Shown here in pieces: positions 25,669 through 34,125 of a stretch of DNA of 64,000 nucleotides. The stretch is from an uncultured Mailhella sp. (GTDB lineage Bacteria; Desulfobacterota; Desulfovibrionia; Desulfovibrionales; Desulfovibrionaceae): assembly GCA_910578585.1 (NCBI GenBank), contig CAJTRG010000011.1, positions 1 to 64,000 on the forward strand. The letters run 5' to 3'. The translations under genes were made by a program, and so were the position numbers. Within the stretch, counting starts at the first letter, position 1; every line of letters starts with the position of its first letter. The notes under the pieces were generated by a model, which worked only from the letters and a program-made list of their open reading frames with translations, was not told the origin of the DNA and made no database searches.

Positions 25669-26005
25669 AACTCTTTTTTTCCTCATTATGTATCGTTATT
25701 TCCTGCTCATCAGGCTTTGCGTTTTCATTACAGGTGATAAAAAGTTCCCGCATGACAACAGGGCTTGAAAAAAAGCCAAACTGATTAAAAGTTGCTGTGG
25801 AGCCTTGATTTTGCCCTATTATATTCTGCACCGTGTAGCCGTGAGGACAAAGCTTTCCTGCTTTTTCATAACATTCAGCCCAAGTCATCATAGTGCCGGA
25901 ACAATTAATATGATGAAATTCCCCTCCGTCAGGCGCCATCAATGTTTTAGATGTTGCACATCCGGATAAAAACATAAACAAAAAAAGAAAAGCTGTTTTT
26001 TTCAT
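25652..26005 (-). CDS. Small lipoprotein with conserved Cys/Trp motif
   Basis: A 117-residue protein with a lipoprotein signal (lipobox LSGC, Cys15). The mature part has INCSGTMMTWAECYEKAGKLCPHGY (about 33-57), a three-cysteine motif seen in small proteobacterial envelope lipoproteins of unknown role. GAGGG precedes the ATG. It heads a three-gene operon with two unknown cytoplasmic proteins. Confidence 0.75.
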   Translation of the reverse strand: MKKTAFLFLFMFLSGCATSKTLMAPDGGEFHHINCSGTMMTWAECYEKAGKLCPHGYTVQNIIGQNQGSTATFNQFGFFSSPVVMRELFITCNENAKPDEQEITIHNEEKKSYDTNK

Positions 26006-26227
26006 AAATCCCTCTCCATTTTTGTTTTAGTCTATCATAAAATATAATATCGTCAACAGGTTACAAAAAAAGTTGTAGGTAGACACTTTCAAAAAAAAAG
26101 AATTTATTCATTAAAAAGAGATTAATTATTTTTTAAAGGACACTTTTTTAAAAAAGTAGACAAAAAGGAATTTTTAGTATTTTTTTACAAAATAGTATAA
26201 TAAAAAAAGCAGGTTATTGTGTGAAAT

Positions 26228-27151
26228 TTATTTTCTTACAAAAATGCCATTGAAATCAACGGGGAAGAGACCCGGAACGTGAACAATACAAAGACTGTCT
26301 TTCATGGTGAGCAGATAGAGTTTTTGTTCATTGACAGTGGAAAGAGCAAGCCAAAGTTTACCATTTTCAGGAAGTTCTGCCCTAAAAAGCAATTGCGGCA
26401 TGGTCTGAAGATTTTTTGCAGCTGTTTCGCCAGAATTTTGAGATACTTTGTCCGTTTCTGCCTGCTCTTTTGGACTTTGTTCATCAGCTTGGGCGGATTT
26501 CTTATCGCTTTCTTTGCTTGCAGAACTTGTTAAATAGGAAATATTGCCATAACCCTGCAAAATAGTTTTTTCTTCTTCCTGCGTCAGGGTCACAAAGGTC
26601 TCGCCTTTGCCATAACGCCCAAGCACAGGTTCATGCCAGACATCTTGTGCCAATTCCTGCGTTTTTGCCACAGCTGCCAGCATAAAAGCATGATATTCCG
26701 GAATTTGCGAAACTTGCTTTTTAAAACTGTTTGCAACTGTATTTCTGCCTGTATCAAGCCAAACTTTATGCGTCTGCCAAAGCTTGCGATAGGCTTTCTT
26801 ATCCAGTTTTTTGACCAGTAATTTCCAAGTCTGATTGAGCATATTGTCCGCTAAAGCATATTGCTCATTTTCCACTAAAAACTGATCATGTTTTTCGTCA
26901 GTCAGGAAAAATTCGGCTGATTCGACTGGTTCGGCTGGTAGTACTTTTTCTGTATTTTCAACAATGGCATTTTCTGTAACTTTGCCTGCAATTTTCTTTT
27001 CCTGAGTATTTTTTGTTTCGTCAGCAATTTTATTTTCTTCCAGTTTAAATTCAATTTGCGGGTCAAATTCTTCATATAAAGAAAGCTCTTTGGCAAGGGC
27101 CGTCCCCTGCACAAAGAGCAAAACAAAAAGAAAACAGAAAATGTTTTTCAT
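26228..27151 (-). CDS. Exported protein with LprI-like helical domain
   Basis: About 307 residues with a signal peptide ending in ALAK. A low-complexity E/K-rich linker (about 20-90) leads to a helical region ALADNMLNQTWKLLVKKLD...WLDTGRN (about 100-140) that resembles the LprI/DUF1311 domain of lysozyme-inhibitor proteins, though without its usual disulfide cysteines. The C-terminal third has a second low-complexity stretch rich in S/E/Q and a beta-rich end. Neither the ATG at 27160 nor 27151 has a good ribosome site. The function is uncertain. Confidence 0.6.
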   Translation of the reverse strand: MKNIFCFLFVLLFVQGTALAKELSLYEEFDPQIEFKLEENKIADETKNTQEKKIAGKVTENAIVENTEKVLPAEPVESAEFFLTDEKHDQFLVENEQYALADNMLNQTWKLLVKKLDKKAYRKLWQTHKVWLDTGRNTVANSFKKQVSQIPEYHAFMLAAVAKTQELAQDVWHEPVLGRYGKGETFVTLTQEEEKTILQGYGNISYLTSSASKESDKKSAQADEQSPKEQAETDKVSQNSGETAAKNLQTMPQLLFRAELPENGKLWLALSTVNEQKLYLLTMKDSLCIVHVPGLFPVDFNGIFVRK

Positions 27152-27178
27152 ATATACCATAAAAACTATTGTAAAAAG

Positions 27179-28369
27179 CTAGTTTGGCAGCGCCGTCTTA
27201 GGATAGCCGGGCGCATTTTCATAGGCCTGCATGGCAATGCTCATATAGGCATTATCAAAGCTTTGCGGCTTAGCAGGCAAACTCTTGGCCACCGCATACA
27301 GCCCTGCCAGCATATCTCCAAAGTCCACATACCCCATATGCGCGAGGCGGATCAGCTCATCTTTCATAGGATCTTGTCCTGCCGCAATAATCACGCCAGT
27401 TTCCTTGGCTGCAACACTCACCAGTTCACTGCCTGTCACGCCCTTAGGCATTGCCACAGAAGTCAGCCCCCATGCGTAATGGGTTTTGGCAAAGGGTTCA
27501 AGACCCATGGCTTTAATGCCGGCTCTGGTCATTTGCGCCAAAGCATAATGCTTTTGATATAAGCCATCCAAACCGCCGTAACCGCCGTCTTCTTCATCTT
27601 CAAAAATCATGGTCAAAGCTTCGCGAAGTCCCACAATAAGAGAAACCGGAGAACTGAAATTGGTTTGGTTTTTGAGCACATTTTTGAGTTCTGCTTTCAA
27701 ATTGAAATAGAAGCAGCTGGGCGCAACACTTTCCGCCTTTTTCCATGCTTTTTCAGAAAGAGCAAGCAGGGAGAGCCCTGCCGGCACCATAAGCCCTTTT
27801 TGTGAGCCGGTCAAAAGTGCATCAATGCCCCATTCATCCATGGGCGCAGGAGAAATTCCCACGGAGGAAATGCCGTCGCACACCAGCAAAACATCATATT
27901 TTTTCGTAACCTTGGCAATCCCGTAAATAGGGTGCATAACGCCGGTTGAAGTTTCGCAAATTTGTATGCAAACGCCTTTTGCGTCAGGATTTTTCTTCAA
28001 GGCTTCTTCAACGTCGTCTGCTAAAATTGCTTCACCCCAGGGCTTTGCAATTTCAACAATATTAAGCCCCTGCACCTTGGCAATTTCCCGCCAGCGTTCG
28101 CCGAATTTCCCTGCCTGTGCTACAATAATCTTTTCACCGCGGCTGAACAAATTGGTAATGGCTGCTGTCATTGCCCCTGTGCCGGAACTTGCCAAAGGAA
28201 GAACTTCCTGTTCTGTGCCAAAAAGTTTTTTGAGGTACCCGCGGGTTTCTTCCATAATTGCCTTAAATTCCGGCTTTCTATGGTGGATCATGGGCATAGC
28301 CATGGCTAAACGTACCCTGTCAGGAATGGCAGTAGGGCCGGGGGTCAAAAGACGCAAGTGATTTTTCAT
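27179..28369 (-). CDS. PLP-dependent aminotransferase (serine-glyoxylate/alanine-glyoxylate type)
   Basis: A 396-residue class-V fold-type I aminotransferase. It starts LLTPGPTAIP, has SSGTGAM in the cofactor phosphate loop (about 61-67), VCDGISSVG for the ring-contacting Asp, and GSQKG (about 191-195) with the Schiff-base lysine. These are the hallmarks of serine-pyruvate/alanine-glyoxylate aminotransferases, sometimes annotated as the 42-kDa soluble hydrogenase subunit. It lies 8 bp after dgkA and probably shares its transcript. The physiological amine/oxo-acid pair is not certain. Confidence 0.85.
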   Translation of the reverse strand: MKNHLRLLTPGPTAIPDRVRLAMAMPMIHHRKPEFKAIMEETRGYLKKLFGTEQEVLPLASSGTGAMTAAITNLFSRGEKIIVAQAGKFGERWREIAKVQGLNIVEIAKPWGEAILADDVEEALKKNPDAKGVCIQICETSTGVMHPIYGIAKVTKKYDVLLVCDGISSVGISPAPMDEWGIDALLTGSQKGLMVPAGLSLLALSEKAWKKAESVAPSCFYFNLKAELKNVLKNQTNFSSPVSLIVGLREALTMIFEDEEDGGYGGLDGLYQKHYALAQMTRAGIKAMGLEPFAKTHYAWGLTSVAMPKGVTGSELVSVAAKETGVIIAAGQDPMKDELIRLAHMGYVDFGDMLAGLYAVAKSLPAKPQSFDNAYMSIAMQAYENAPGYPKTALPN

Positions 28370-28377
28370 AGCACACC

Positions 28378-28791
28378 TTACTTATTTATATAAAGTTTAA
28401 CATAGTCAGCAAGTTGATAGAGTTCAGGCAGATAGACAAGAGACTGCACAAAAATGTTCACCAAAACCAAAATAAATACTGCTGCAGATCCCATGTCTTT
28501 GGCAGCTTTTACTTTTGTGGAATATTCGTGGGTGATTAAATCAAGAGCTTCCTCAATGGCAGAATTGAGCAGTTCCACCACAATCACGAAAAGCCAGGTA
28601 ATAATGGATGCAGCCACCAAATACCATGCTTTTTGCGTATACCAGCCTAAAACTCCCAAAAGGATTAAAACAAGAAATTCCTGTTTTATGGCAGTACTGT
28701 ACCTGAGACCTGTGAATAAACCCTGTATAGAATAATTAAGCGCATAAAAGACATGAAGTATTCCGTTAAAGAAGCCGGTTTTCTTTTCCAT
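28378..28791 (-). CDS. dgkA: Diacylglycerol/undecaprenol kinase DgkA
   Basis: A 137-residue membrane enzyme with the active-site signature VVELLNSAIEEALDLIT (about 70-86) and AKDMGSAAVFI, and three or four helices. It phosphorylates diacylglycerol or undecaprenol in the inner membrane. Diacylglycerol is released by LTA/OPG-type phosphoglycerol transferases such as the one at 36482. AGGAAA precedes the ATG. Confidence 0.92.
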   Translation of the reverse strand: MEKKTGFFNGILHVFYALNYSIQGLFTGLRYSTAIKQEFLVLILLGVLGWYTQKAWYLVAASIITWLFVIVVELLNSAIEEALDLITHEYSTKVKAAKDMGSAAVFILVLVNIFVQSLVYLPELYQLADYVKLYINK

Positions 28792-28845
28792 GGGAGTTTC
28801 CTTTGATAATCCTTAATTGCAGTCTACAGTTTGAAATTTTGTACC

Positions 28846-29400
28846 TTATTGCTGGAAGCCAGGCAGTTCTACAGAGTGGAAATTATCGCTTTGTCCATTG
28901 GCTTTTGGACAATTTTCACGTAAATAGCAAATTTCACAGGCACCTCTAAAGGGCAGCCCGGTCAACACGCTAAAACGGCGAATAAGAGTTGGTTCTCCGT
29001 CAATATAGGGAATATTTTCTGCTTTGAGAGCTTCGGCAATGGCATCGTTAGGCTCAGGACAAGGAGCACAGCCAGCCAGTTCCACTTCCGGCAAAATTTG
29101 ATACACAGTATTCATAATAAGGCTTTGTCCCACACAATTGAAGCGAAAACCTTTTTCAGCGTCTTGTTTAAAAAGTTCATCCGCCTCGTTTTCAACACTT
29201 TCATTGAGCCAGACAGCGAGATAATCACCCTTTTCTGTTTTCAGCATAATGCTGTTAAGTTCTTTTGCAAGACGTTCAAAGGTATTGACCATATCTTCCA
29301 AAACCTGTCCGCCAAGGCGAGTTTCCTGCAAAAGCCCCATGACAGCTTCCATATCAAAATAAGGTTGAATTGTGAGCACTTCTTTTGTATAATTTGCCAT
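28846..29400 (-). CDS. Hypothetical protein with C-terminal cysteine cluster
   Basis: A 184-residue cytoplasmic protein of unknown function. The C-terminal part has CAPCPEP and CEICYLRENCP, which could hold a zinc ion or iron-sulfur cluster. The ATG at 29400 has GAGG upstream and is preferred over the much longer upstream start. It is divergent from the next gene. Confidence 0.7.
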   Translation of the reverse strand: MANYTKEVLTIQPYFDMEAVMGLLQETRLGGQVLEDMVNTFERLAKELNSIMLKTEKGDYLAVWLNESVENEADELFKQDAEKGFRFNCVGQSLIMNTVYQILPEVELAGCAPCPEPNDAIAEALKAENIPYIDGEPTLIRRFSVLTGLPFRGACEICYLRENCPKANGQSDNFHSVELPGFQQ

Positions 29401-29503
29401 ATAATCCTCATATATTAACGTTATCAATAGTATATACGCTTTATACGAGGTGTCAAATACTATATATTTACATTCAAAGGCTGACAAAGTACGATAACCC
29501 AAA

Positions 29504-29911
29504 ATGAAAGATGAAAAGGTTTGGCAGAAAATGATCCATAAAACACAGTTACCCAGTAAAATTCGCTATGAATACCAGGAAGATCCGGGTCTTTCCATGA
29601 AATATGCCCACGGTGTCTGGGGCGGAATCAACCCTCAGGGAGAAATTGAAATCAATTTTTATACTGAACAGGATAAAATTCCGCGCATCTCTGAACGCTA
29701 TCTTAAACCTGACGGTTCTTTTGGTGCGGAAATGACTTTTGCAGAAGAAGATACAAGGGTTGTCACTCGTAAAATTCAGGCAAAAGTTCTCATCAATCAC
29801 CATACTGCCAAAGCGCTGCTCAGCTGGCTGGCTGAAAAGATTGAAAATCTGGAAGCAGAAGAAATGCGCAGTTTTGAAATGCAAATGAATAAAAACGATC
29901 GTGAACAATAG
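29504..29911 (+). CDS. Hypothetical protein, DUF3467-like
   Basis: A 135-residue soluble protein. The pattern MKYAHGVWGGINPQGEIEINFYTE, then VVTRKIQAKVLINHHTAKALLSWLAEKI resembles DUF3467-type proteins (a beta sheet followed by one long helix). No function is known. It is followed after 8 bp by the darP-like gene, so both are probably co-transcribed. Confidence 0.55.
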   Translation: MKDEKVWQKMIHKTQLPSKIRYEYQEDPGLSMKYAHGVWGGINPQGEIEINFYTEQDKIPRISERYLKPDGSFGAEMTFAEEDTRVVTRKIQAKVLINHHTAKALLSWLAEKIENLEAEEMRSFEMQMNKNDREQ

Positions 29912-29919
29912 GAATAAGT

Positions 29920-30237
29920 ATGGCGAAGAAAAACAAATACTTATACGATGAAAATGCAGACGGTGAAGAAAAACGCATCAGCCGTTCACAAAAGAAACGC
30001 GACAGTACTAGTCTACAAAAAATTGGTGAAGAAATTGCCAATTTAGCTCCGGCAAAACTGGAAGATCTTCCCCTGACAGAAGATTTGCAGGACGCCATTG
30101 CCGAATACAAAAGAATAACAAACAGAGAAGCAAAAAGACGGCAGCTCCAATATATTGGCAGGCTTATGCGAGAAGCCCAGGAAGATAGTGAAGAAGATCT
30201 CGTCAGCGCGTATCTTGCCATGAAAGAAGAACTATAG
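29920..30237 (+). CDS. DarP/YjgA-family (DUF615) ribosome-associated protein, short form
   Basis: A 105-residue protein with the N-terminal signature of the family: RISRSQKKRDSTSLQKIGEEIANLAP (about 19-44) and EAKRRQLQYIGRLMR (about 68-82). E. coli DarP has about 180 residues and helps late 50S assembly; here the C-terminal half is missing, ending at MKEEL. Short forms may be the family norm in this lineage. GGAATAAGT before the ATG is a weak ribosome site. Confidence 0.8.
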   Translation: MAKKNKYLYDENADGEEKRISRSQKKRDSTSLQKIGEEIANLAPAKLEDLPLTEDLQDAIAEYKRITNREAKRRQLQYIGRLMREAQEDSEEDLVSAYLAMKEEL

Positions 30238-30303
30238 GCCGGCGATTTATAATTTGTCTGTTGTATTCTTTTAAAGACGTTCTCATATTGTCGTTTATTC
30301 GTG

Positions 30304-30332
30304 TTGACAATGCGCTTTTCCTTGCGTATTAT
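30304..30332 (+). promoter_or_regulatory. Strong sigma-70 promoter of uspA
   Basis: TTGACA, exactly 17 bases, TATTAT. The predicted start near 30339 leaves a leader of about 26 bases with GAGAGGTG as the ribosome site. Confidence 0.85.
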
Positions 30333-30364
30333 TATATCAAATATTATTTGAGAGGTGCAAAATT

Positions 30365-30829
30365 ATGCCATCATTAAAAACAATTTTATGTGCATTAGAT
30401 TTATCCGAACACAGTCAAGTGGTGGCAGAACATGCCTGCATGCTTGCCAAATTGTCCGGAGCAAAAATTTTCGCCATGTATGTTGCTCCAACCATGACCC
30501 AATACACTGGCTTTCATGTAGCTCCAAACACTATTGACGGTTTTGTTGGTGAAATCGTTTCCGGTGCTGAAAGCAGTATGGCTGAATTTGTGGCTAAACA
30601 CTTTGAAGGTGTTGAAGTGGAAGCAGACGTTGTTGTTGGTTACGCAACCGAAGAAATTCTTGCTGCTGCTGATAAACATAATGCTGATATTATTGTTATG
30701 GGTACTCATGGCCGTAAGGGCATTGACAGAATTTTGTTTGGTTCTGTTGCAGAAAAAGTTGTAACCCAATCCAGAATTCCAGTTCTTACTATTCGTCCTG
30801 CCGGAAGCGCTGGCGCGGAACAAGAATAA
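30365..30829 (+). CDS. Universal stress protein (UspA family)
   Basis: A 154-residue cytoplasmic protein with the ATP-binding motif G-2x-G-9x-G-S: GTHGRKGIDRILFGS (about 113-127). It starts with the typical LKTILCALDLSEHS. Members of this ATP-binding branch support survival under stress. It has its own consensus promoter and terminator and is monocistronic. Confidence 0.93.
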   Translation: MPSLKTILCALDLSEHSQVVAEHACMLAKLSGAKIFAMYVAPTMTQYTGFHVAPNTIDGFVGEIVSGAESSMAEFVAKHFEGVEVEADVVVGYATEEILAAADKHNADIIVMGTHGRKGIDRILFGSVAEKVVTQSRIPVLTIRPAGSAGAEQE

Positions 30830-30855
30830 AAATATTTTTCTGTAAAAATATATTA

Positions 30856-30902
30856 AAACATACTAAGGCAAGTTTTAGCGGCTTGCCTTGGTATGTTTTT
30901 TT
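30856..30902 (+). terminator. Terminator of uspA
   Basis: A 17-bp stem (arms 30856-30872 and 30882-30898, one G-T wobble) with a 9-base loop and an extended T run. Confidence 0.93.
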
Positions 30903-31429
30903 ATTTAAAGGGTTGCCCTTTTACCCTGACAAAACTTCTATGAGGAAACTCCCTCACATAACCTTTTGTAGGGGGAAGCTAACGGGGGCTTTGCCCCCTT
31001 GCCCCTTTTACATTCTGTTAGATAACTCGAAGAGTTTTAAATCTTACAGAATGTTAAAGGTTCACGTACACAGCGTGGCTGCAAAATGAAATTTTAGCAG
31101 CCTAAGTCGGGTGCTCCCCCAGCTCTGCTGTCTATTTGCGTAAAGCTCATTCTCCGCTAACAGAAACGGCTTCACCGTCCGTTGGATAGCCCCTTTATAT
31201 CCCCTTTCCTCAATCCCTTTAACTCACTTCTCGAAAGAGAGCTCTGCCCTCTTTCTCGGAGTTCGTCACAAGTTATTCCCTGCCCATTTTTTAGTCAGTT
31301 GTTTCTTGCCCCAATTAAGCTTCTTTTTTGCCGTACTGCTCCGCAAAACGGCTTTTCCTGATATTTTTTCAAACTTTTAGCTCGTTATTTTAATTAATAA
31401 TACAACATGTTATTTATTGATTAAGCACA
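30903..31429. other. Structured non-coding stretch, unexplained
   Basis: About 530 bases with no convincing frame but many inverted repeats: TGAGG/CCCTCA (30940-30957), GGGGGC/GCCCCC (about 30983-30997), a long imperfect hairpin around ACATTCTGTTAGAT / ATCTTACAGAATGT (31010-31053), GGCTGC/GCAGCC (about 31077-31102), AACGG/CCGTT, CTCGAAAGAG/CTCTTTCTCG and GCCGT/ACGGC. It is more C/G-rich than its surroundings. It could be a structured RNA, a degenerate repeat element, or the remains of a mobile element. Confidence 0.4.
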
Positions 31430-31456
31430 AAAAAGGGGAGCATTGCTCCCCTTTTT
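31430..31456 (-). terminator. Terminator of the Liv-type binding-protein gene
   Basis: A 12-bp stem (arms from AAAAAGGGGAGC and GCTCCCCTTTTT, ATT loop); the minus-strand product ends in a T run 24 bases after the stop. Confidence 0.92.
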
Positions 31457-31479
31457 GTTCTACGTTATTGCAAAAATTA

Positions 31480-32601
31480 TTACTGCTTAATCACGAATTT
31501 GCCGTTGGCGTCAACTTCATACAATCTGTACAATGGGCCAACTCTGTCGCCTTTTTTGCTGAAACCAAAAGTACCGGTAATACCTTCGTATTCGCCAAGG
31601 TCGTTTTTCAAATAGGCTGACAATGCTTCTGCATTGGGTTCAGCATGGCGGAGGGCTTCTGCAAGAACATTGAAAGCATCGCCGGCTAAAACTGCCCAAA
31701 CGGATTGAGGCAGGGTGTTATCATATTTTGCTTTATAAGTTTGAATAAAAGCTTTGCCTTGAGCTGTGCTGAAATCTTCCAAAACTGGAGGGCTGACAAA
31801 TAAGAAGCCTTCTGCAGCTTTTCCGGCAATCTTCACAAGATCCATGTTATTGACTGCATCACCGCCCATCATAGGCACGTTCCAGCCCATTTCTGATTTT
31901 TGACGAAGCAATAAACCAGCTTCAGGATAATAGGCTGTGAAGAAAATAAGATCAGGATTAACCGCTTTGATCTTTGTCAAAATCGGAGAATAGTCACGTT
32001 CTTTTGGAGTAAGGGCATCATAGAAAACAACCTTAATGCCGCGTTTTTCAAGTTCTGCACGGCTTTCTTCAGCCAGACCGCTGGCATAGGAAGAGTTATC
32101 ATGCACAATGGCAACATTCTTATAGCCAAGCTGTTCAATATAATTTGCAGCCACAATACCTTGTTCATCGTCGCGAGGGCAAGTTCTAAAGAAATAATCA
32201 AGGCCTTTTTCTGTCAAACGCACGTTGGTGGAACCTGTGCCGATTTGCAGAATTTCTGCTTCATCATAAATATTTTGGGTAGCTTCTGTTACCGCTGAAC
32301 CGTATGTGCCAATAACTGCAATAACCTGATGTGAAGCAAGTTTTTGGGCAGCAAGCGCAGCACTTCTTGGGTCGCCGGCATCATCTTCAATAACGAGTTC
32401 AATTTGATTGCCGTTAATACCGCCGTTTTTGTTCACTTCTTCAGCAAGCAGGCTGACAATGCGTTCCATGTCCTTGCCTTCGCTTGTCCAGCCGCCGGTC
32501 AAAGGACACATCAAACCAATTTTAATATTTTCAGCAAACGCTGTTCCAGACAAAGAAAATGCAAATGCCAGGGCAAGTGCAAACAATTTTATCTTCTTCA
32601 T
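31480..32601 (-). CDS. Branched-chain amino-acid-type ABC transporter binding protein
   Basis: A 373-residue periplasmic binding protein of the LivJ/LivK (type I) fold with a signal peptide ending GTAFA. The mature protein starts ENIKIGLMCPLTGGWTSEG, and AVIGTYGSAVTEATQ (about 94-108) forms the ligand loop. GGAGG precedes the ATG. No livHMGF permease genes lie beside it, so it is an orphan that must use a permease encoded elsewhere. Ligands of this family range from amino acids to amides and aromatic acids. Confidence 0.9.
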   Translation of the reverse strand: MKKIKLFALALAFAFSLSGTAFAENIKIGLMCPLTGGWTSEGKDMERIVSLLAEEVNKNGGINGNQIELVIEDDAGDPRSAALAAQKLASHQVIAVIGTYGSAVTEATQNIYDEAEILQIGTGSTNVRLTEKGLDYFFRTCPRDDEQGIVAANYIEQLGYKNVAIVHDNSSYASGLAEESRAELEKRGIKVVFYDALTPKERDYSPILTKIKAVNPDLIFFTAYYPEAGLLLRQKSEMGWNVPMMGGDAVNNMDLVKIAGKAAEGFLFVSPPVLEDFSTAQGKAFIQTYKAKYDNTLPQSVWAVLAGDAFNVLAEALRHAEPNAEALSAYLKNDLGEYEGITGTFGFSKKGDRVGPLYRLYEVDANGKFVIKQ

Positions 32602-33120
32602 ATAACCTCCAAAAGATAAGACCTGTTATTCATATAATGGATTTGAAAAAAATGCAAAATGCTTTGTTCCGGTATGCGTTTGATTTTATCATTGCAAAAT
32701 ATTGGCACAAAAGTTTCTCAAAACTTATTTTTGTCAGGGGAAATAATTTTCATCAGCCCTGCACCTTTCCTATTTTTATTTTATAAAAACAATAGGTTAT
32801 AATTAATATGTGCCAGAATTAAATTTTTATCCAAGCCCCCCGCAAAATCTCTTTGCCCATCCAGTTCTTTTTAGAACAAAGCGAAGCAAAATAATTTTAT
32901 TTTCTAATGCATACATCAGTATTGTGGAAAAAAATTTTACATATTTATTTTCCCTCGATTTTCAAGCATATTAGCCAAAAAGTTTTTGCTTTTCCATAAC
33001 TATTCTTGACGTGACAAGCTTTTGCTGATACCGTTGTACTATTCCTTTATTAAGAAGTTATACTTGAAATAAAACTTGGATACTTCTTTCCTTTTCATAA
33101 AACTTATACGGAGGCTACTT
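32602..33120. other. Upstream region of the hydrogenase operon
   Basis: No gene or RNA was recognised in about 520 bases. A TTGACG box (33006-33011) might be a -35 element but lacks a good -10 at normal spacing. TGGCAC at 32703 has no GC at -12. The last 20 bases hold the GGAGG ribosome site of the hydrogenase small subunit. Confidence 0.4.
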
Positions 33121-34071
33121 ATGCGTTTCTCCATCGGACTTGGAAAAGACGGAGTTGAAGAACGTCTTGAACAAAATGGCGTTTCCCGCCGTGATTTTCT
33201 TAAATTCTGTTCTGCTGTTGCTGTAGCAATGGGTCTTGCCCCTTCTATGGCTCCATCTGTTGCAAAAGCACTGACCCAAGGTAAACGCCCAGTTGTTGTT
33301 TATCTTCATAATGCTGAATGTACTGGCTGCTCTGAAGCTTTGCTTCGTACCTATCAACCATTCCTCGACGCAATTTTATTTGATACCATTTCTCTTGAAT
33401 ACCATGAAACCATTATGCAGGCTTCCGGTGAAATGGCTGAAAAATCCCTTGAAGAAGCTATCAATCATCCTGACGGCTTCATCTGCCTGGTTGAAGGTGC
33501 TATTCCTACTGCTGACGACGGTACCTTTGGTACTATTGCAGGTCATACCATGTATGATAACTGCAAAAAGATTCTTCCTAAAGCAAAAGCTGTTGTTGCT
33601 ATCGGTACTTGCGCTGCATACGGCGGCGTGCAGGCTGCTGATCCAAACCCAACCGGTGCAAAAGGCATTAACGAATGCTTTGAAGAACTTGGTGTTAAAG
33701 CCATTAACATTGCCGGCTGCCCACCAAACCCACTCAATATGGTTGGCGCATTAGTTGCCCTCTTACAAGGAAAAGATGTTGAACTCGATGACAACGGCCG
33801 TCCGCTTATGTTCTTTGGCGAAACAGTTCACGACCAATGCGAACGCCTGCCTCACTTTGAAGCCGGCGAATTTGCTCCTTCCTTTGATTCTGAAGAAGCA
33901 AAGAAAGGCTGGTGTCTCTATGAACTTGGCTGTAAAGGCCCAAGCACCTACAATAACTGTCCAAAAGTTCTCTTCAACGAAGTGGGCTGGCCGGTTAAGG
34001 GTGGTCACCCATGTATTGGCTGCAGTGAACCTAATTTCTGGGACGACTTGTCACCTTTCTATGAATCCTAA
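33121..34071 (+). CDS. hynB: Periplasmic [NiFe] hydrogenase small subunit
   Basis: A 316-residue protein with a twin-arginine signal (RRDFLK at about 23-28, then a hydrophobic stretch ending SVAKA). Proximal-cluster ligands are ECTGC (about 66-70), GTCAAYGG and GCPPNP. The distal cluster has HDQC and WCLYELGC, and the medial [3Fe-4S] cluster has NCP and HPCIGC, so all three clusters look standard. GGAGG at 33110-33114 fixes the ATG at 33121. It pairs with the large subunit 54 bp downstream and folds with it before Tat export; it oxidises H2 and passes electrons to periplasmic c-type cytochromes. Confidence 0.97.
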   Translation: MRFSIGLGKDGVEERLEQNGVSRRDFLKFCSAVAVAMGLAPSMAPSVAKALTQGKRPVVVYLHNAECTGCSEALLRTYQPFLDAILFDTISLEYHETIMQASGEMAEKSLEEAINHPDGFICLVEGAIPTADDGTFGTIAGHTMYDNCKKILPKAKAVVAIGTCAAYGGVQAADPNPTGAKGINECFEELGVKAINIAGCPPNPLNMVGALVALLQGKDVELDDNGRPLMFFGETVHDQCERLPHFEAGEFAPSFDSEEAKKGWCLYELGCKGPSTYNNCPKVLFNEVGWPVKGGHPCIGCSEPNFWDDLSPFYES

Positions 34072-34125
34072 TTTTAACAACAATTTTTCACGCCAAATGG
34101 CATAACGAATAAGAGAGCTTATACT

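Noticed and set aside
30940..31110. Structured stretch as RNase P, 6S, SRP or tmRNA
   Set aside because: None of the conserved motifs of these RNAs could be found.
32703..32718. TGGCAC followed by AAAAG-TTTCT, a possible sigma-54 promoter upstream of the hydrogenase genes
   Set aside because: The essential GC of the -12 box is missing and it lies about 400 bp from the genes.
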